A stretch of 6,607 nucleotides of DNA from Evtepia sp. (GTDB taxonomy: Bacteria > Bacillota > Clostridia > Oscillospirales > Oscillospiraceae), in contig JAQSXW010000045.1 of assembly GCA_029256465.1 (NCBI GenBank), positions 1-6,607 of the forward strand, given 5' to 3'. Below the pieces are notes generated by a model. The model was not told where the DNA came from, did no database searches, and was given only the letters and a program-made list of their open reading frames with translations. The first letter of the stretch is position 1. The number at the start of each line of letters is the position of its first letter. The position numbers and the translations under genes were made by a program. This document shows positions 5,667 to 6,607 of the stretch, in pieces.

Positions 5667-6607
5667 CTACCAGATATCTTCTCCTCGCTTGTCGGGCAAC
5701 ACCAGCTTTAACGCTTCGATTGCAACTTCTATCATCGAGTCATCCGGCTCAAATGTGGTAAAGTTTTGCAGCCAAAGTCCGGGTGCAGTAAGGGCCTTGG
5801 TTATCCAATTATCAAAACGCCCCACTAGGCGGTTAATTTCATAGGTAATGGACACCACCAAAGGCAAAAGAATTAAATGAACGCCAATTCGAACGAAGAC
5901 ATTGGTTGCCAGCTCCTCAACAAAGGGCAATGCAAAGATCACACTGGATGCCAAAATAGACACAATGATCACGACAAACAAAAAGCTGGTGCCGCATCGT
6001 GGATGGAAGCGGGGCATCTCCCGTACATGTTCTATGGTAAGAGGAAGTCCCTGTTCATAGCAAAATATTGTTTTATGCTCAGCACCATGGTAAGAAAAAG
6101 TACGCCTGATATCCTTCATTTTTGAGCACAAGTAAAGGTAGGCAAGGAAAATGACCACTTTCACAATACCTTCCAGAAGATTTCGAAGCCACATGGGCGC
6201 TTCTGAAAAAAAGTACAGCATTCCTCCCGTTAACAATGTGGGTAAAAAAATGAATAGCGCTACGGAAAACACAATGCCCATTGCCACTGCCAGCGCCACA
6301 ACAAATTTCATCGCCTTCTCACTGCCGAAGGTTCTCTCCAACCATTGCTCCAATTTGCTCGGCTCCTGCTCCTTAGCATCTTCCTCCTCCGGGTAGAATT
6401 CTGCAGACCACATAAGAGCTTTTACGCCTTTCACCATAGAATCCATAAAGTTGACACATCCGCGAATGAATGGCACACCCAATATTGGATAATGATCCCG
6501 GATCAGGGTTAAGTCTTCGATCTTCGTCTCCAGTCCGCCCTCTGGGTTCCGCACCACAATGGCTTGTTTCTTAGGGCCACGCATCAGAATTCCCTCAATG
6601 AGTGCCT
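5667..6607 (-). CDS. DUF1385 / YqhQ-like membrane protein, 5' end outside the window
   Basis: Member of the DUF1385 family of Firmicutes membrane proteins; its molecular function is not established to my knowledge. From the first in-frame ATG (6584) 305 residues can be read, but the frame stays open to the window edge and reads ALIEGILMRGPKK. This matches the family's conserved AVIEGVMMRGP segment, so the true start is upstream. Numbered from that internal Met, hydrophobic segments lie at about 93-117, 136-153, 199-220 and 228-250. Family hallmarks are HGAEHK (166-171) and HPRCGTSF (194-201), whose His, Glu and Cys residues suggest a metal site (inference). The C-terminus after the last membrane segment is probably a cytoplasmic helix. 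It is the first visible gene of the block and is followed by prmC, a common association. Any promoter for the whole block is likely to lie before it, outside the window. Confidence 0.9.
   Translation of the reverse strand, partial: ALIEGILMRGPKKQAIVVRNPEGGLETKIEDLTLIRDHYPILGVPFIRGCVNFMDSMVKGVKALMWSAEFYPEEEDAKEQEPSKLEQWLERTFGSEKAMKFVVALAVAMGIVFSVALFIFLPTLLTGGMLYFFSEAPMWLRNLLEGIVKVVIFLAYLYLCSKMKDIRRTFSYHGAEHKTIFCYEQGLPLTIEHVREMPRFHPRCGTSFLFVVIIVSILASSVIFALPFVEELATNVFVRIGVHLILLPLVVSITYEINRLVGRFDNWITKALTAPGLWLQNFTTFEPDDSMIEVAIEALKLVLPDKRGEDIW

Overview
The window reads as a chromosomal housekeeping stretch from a Firmicute, most likely a member of the Clostridia (Oscillospirales-like). This is inferred from the cysE-cysS operon under a T-box riboswitch, the DUF1385/YqhQ-prmC pair, strong AGGAGG-type ribosome binding sites and moderate GC content. 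It was not confirmed by any search. Every gene lies on the minus strand, so transcription runs from high to low coordinates. I see no mobile element, CRISPR array, tRNA or rRNA.

The right-hand block (6607 down to 1170), in transcription order, is: a DUF1385/YqhQ-type membrane protein whose 5' end lies outside the window; prmC (release-factor glutamine methyltransferase); recA; recX (RecA regulator); rimO (ribosomal protein S12 methylthiotransferase); and pgsA (CDP-alcohol phosphatidyltransferase). Gaps are 43 and 22 nt for the first two junctions. After that the genes overlap (recA/recX by about 11 nt, recX/rimO by 4 nt, rimO/pgsA by 17 nt). This looks like one transcription unit with translational coupling. 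No internal terminator and no recognisable LexA box was seen.

The 311-bp gap between pgsA and cysE (859-1169) is fully used. It holds a near-consensus sigma-A promoter (TTGACA, 17 bp, TAATAT) followed by a complete T-box leader. The leader has a Stem I with a UGC (Cys) specifier, a Stem III, an antiterminator with the 7-nt T-box bulge UGGAACC, and a competing 12-bp intrinsic terminator. Both tRNA-reading positions point to tRNA-Cys.

The left-hand block (858 down to 1) is the operon controlled by that riboswitch: cysE (serine O-acetyltransferase, the entry step of cysteine synthesis), overlapping by 14 nt the start of cysS (cysteinyl-tRNA synthetase), which runs off the window. Low charging of tRNA-Cys would therefore raise both the supply of cysteine and the enzyme that charges it. 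I found no clear evidence of a new biological system. The most informative features are the T-box, the inverted repeat over its promoter, and the unusual joining of two conserved neighbourhoods around recA.
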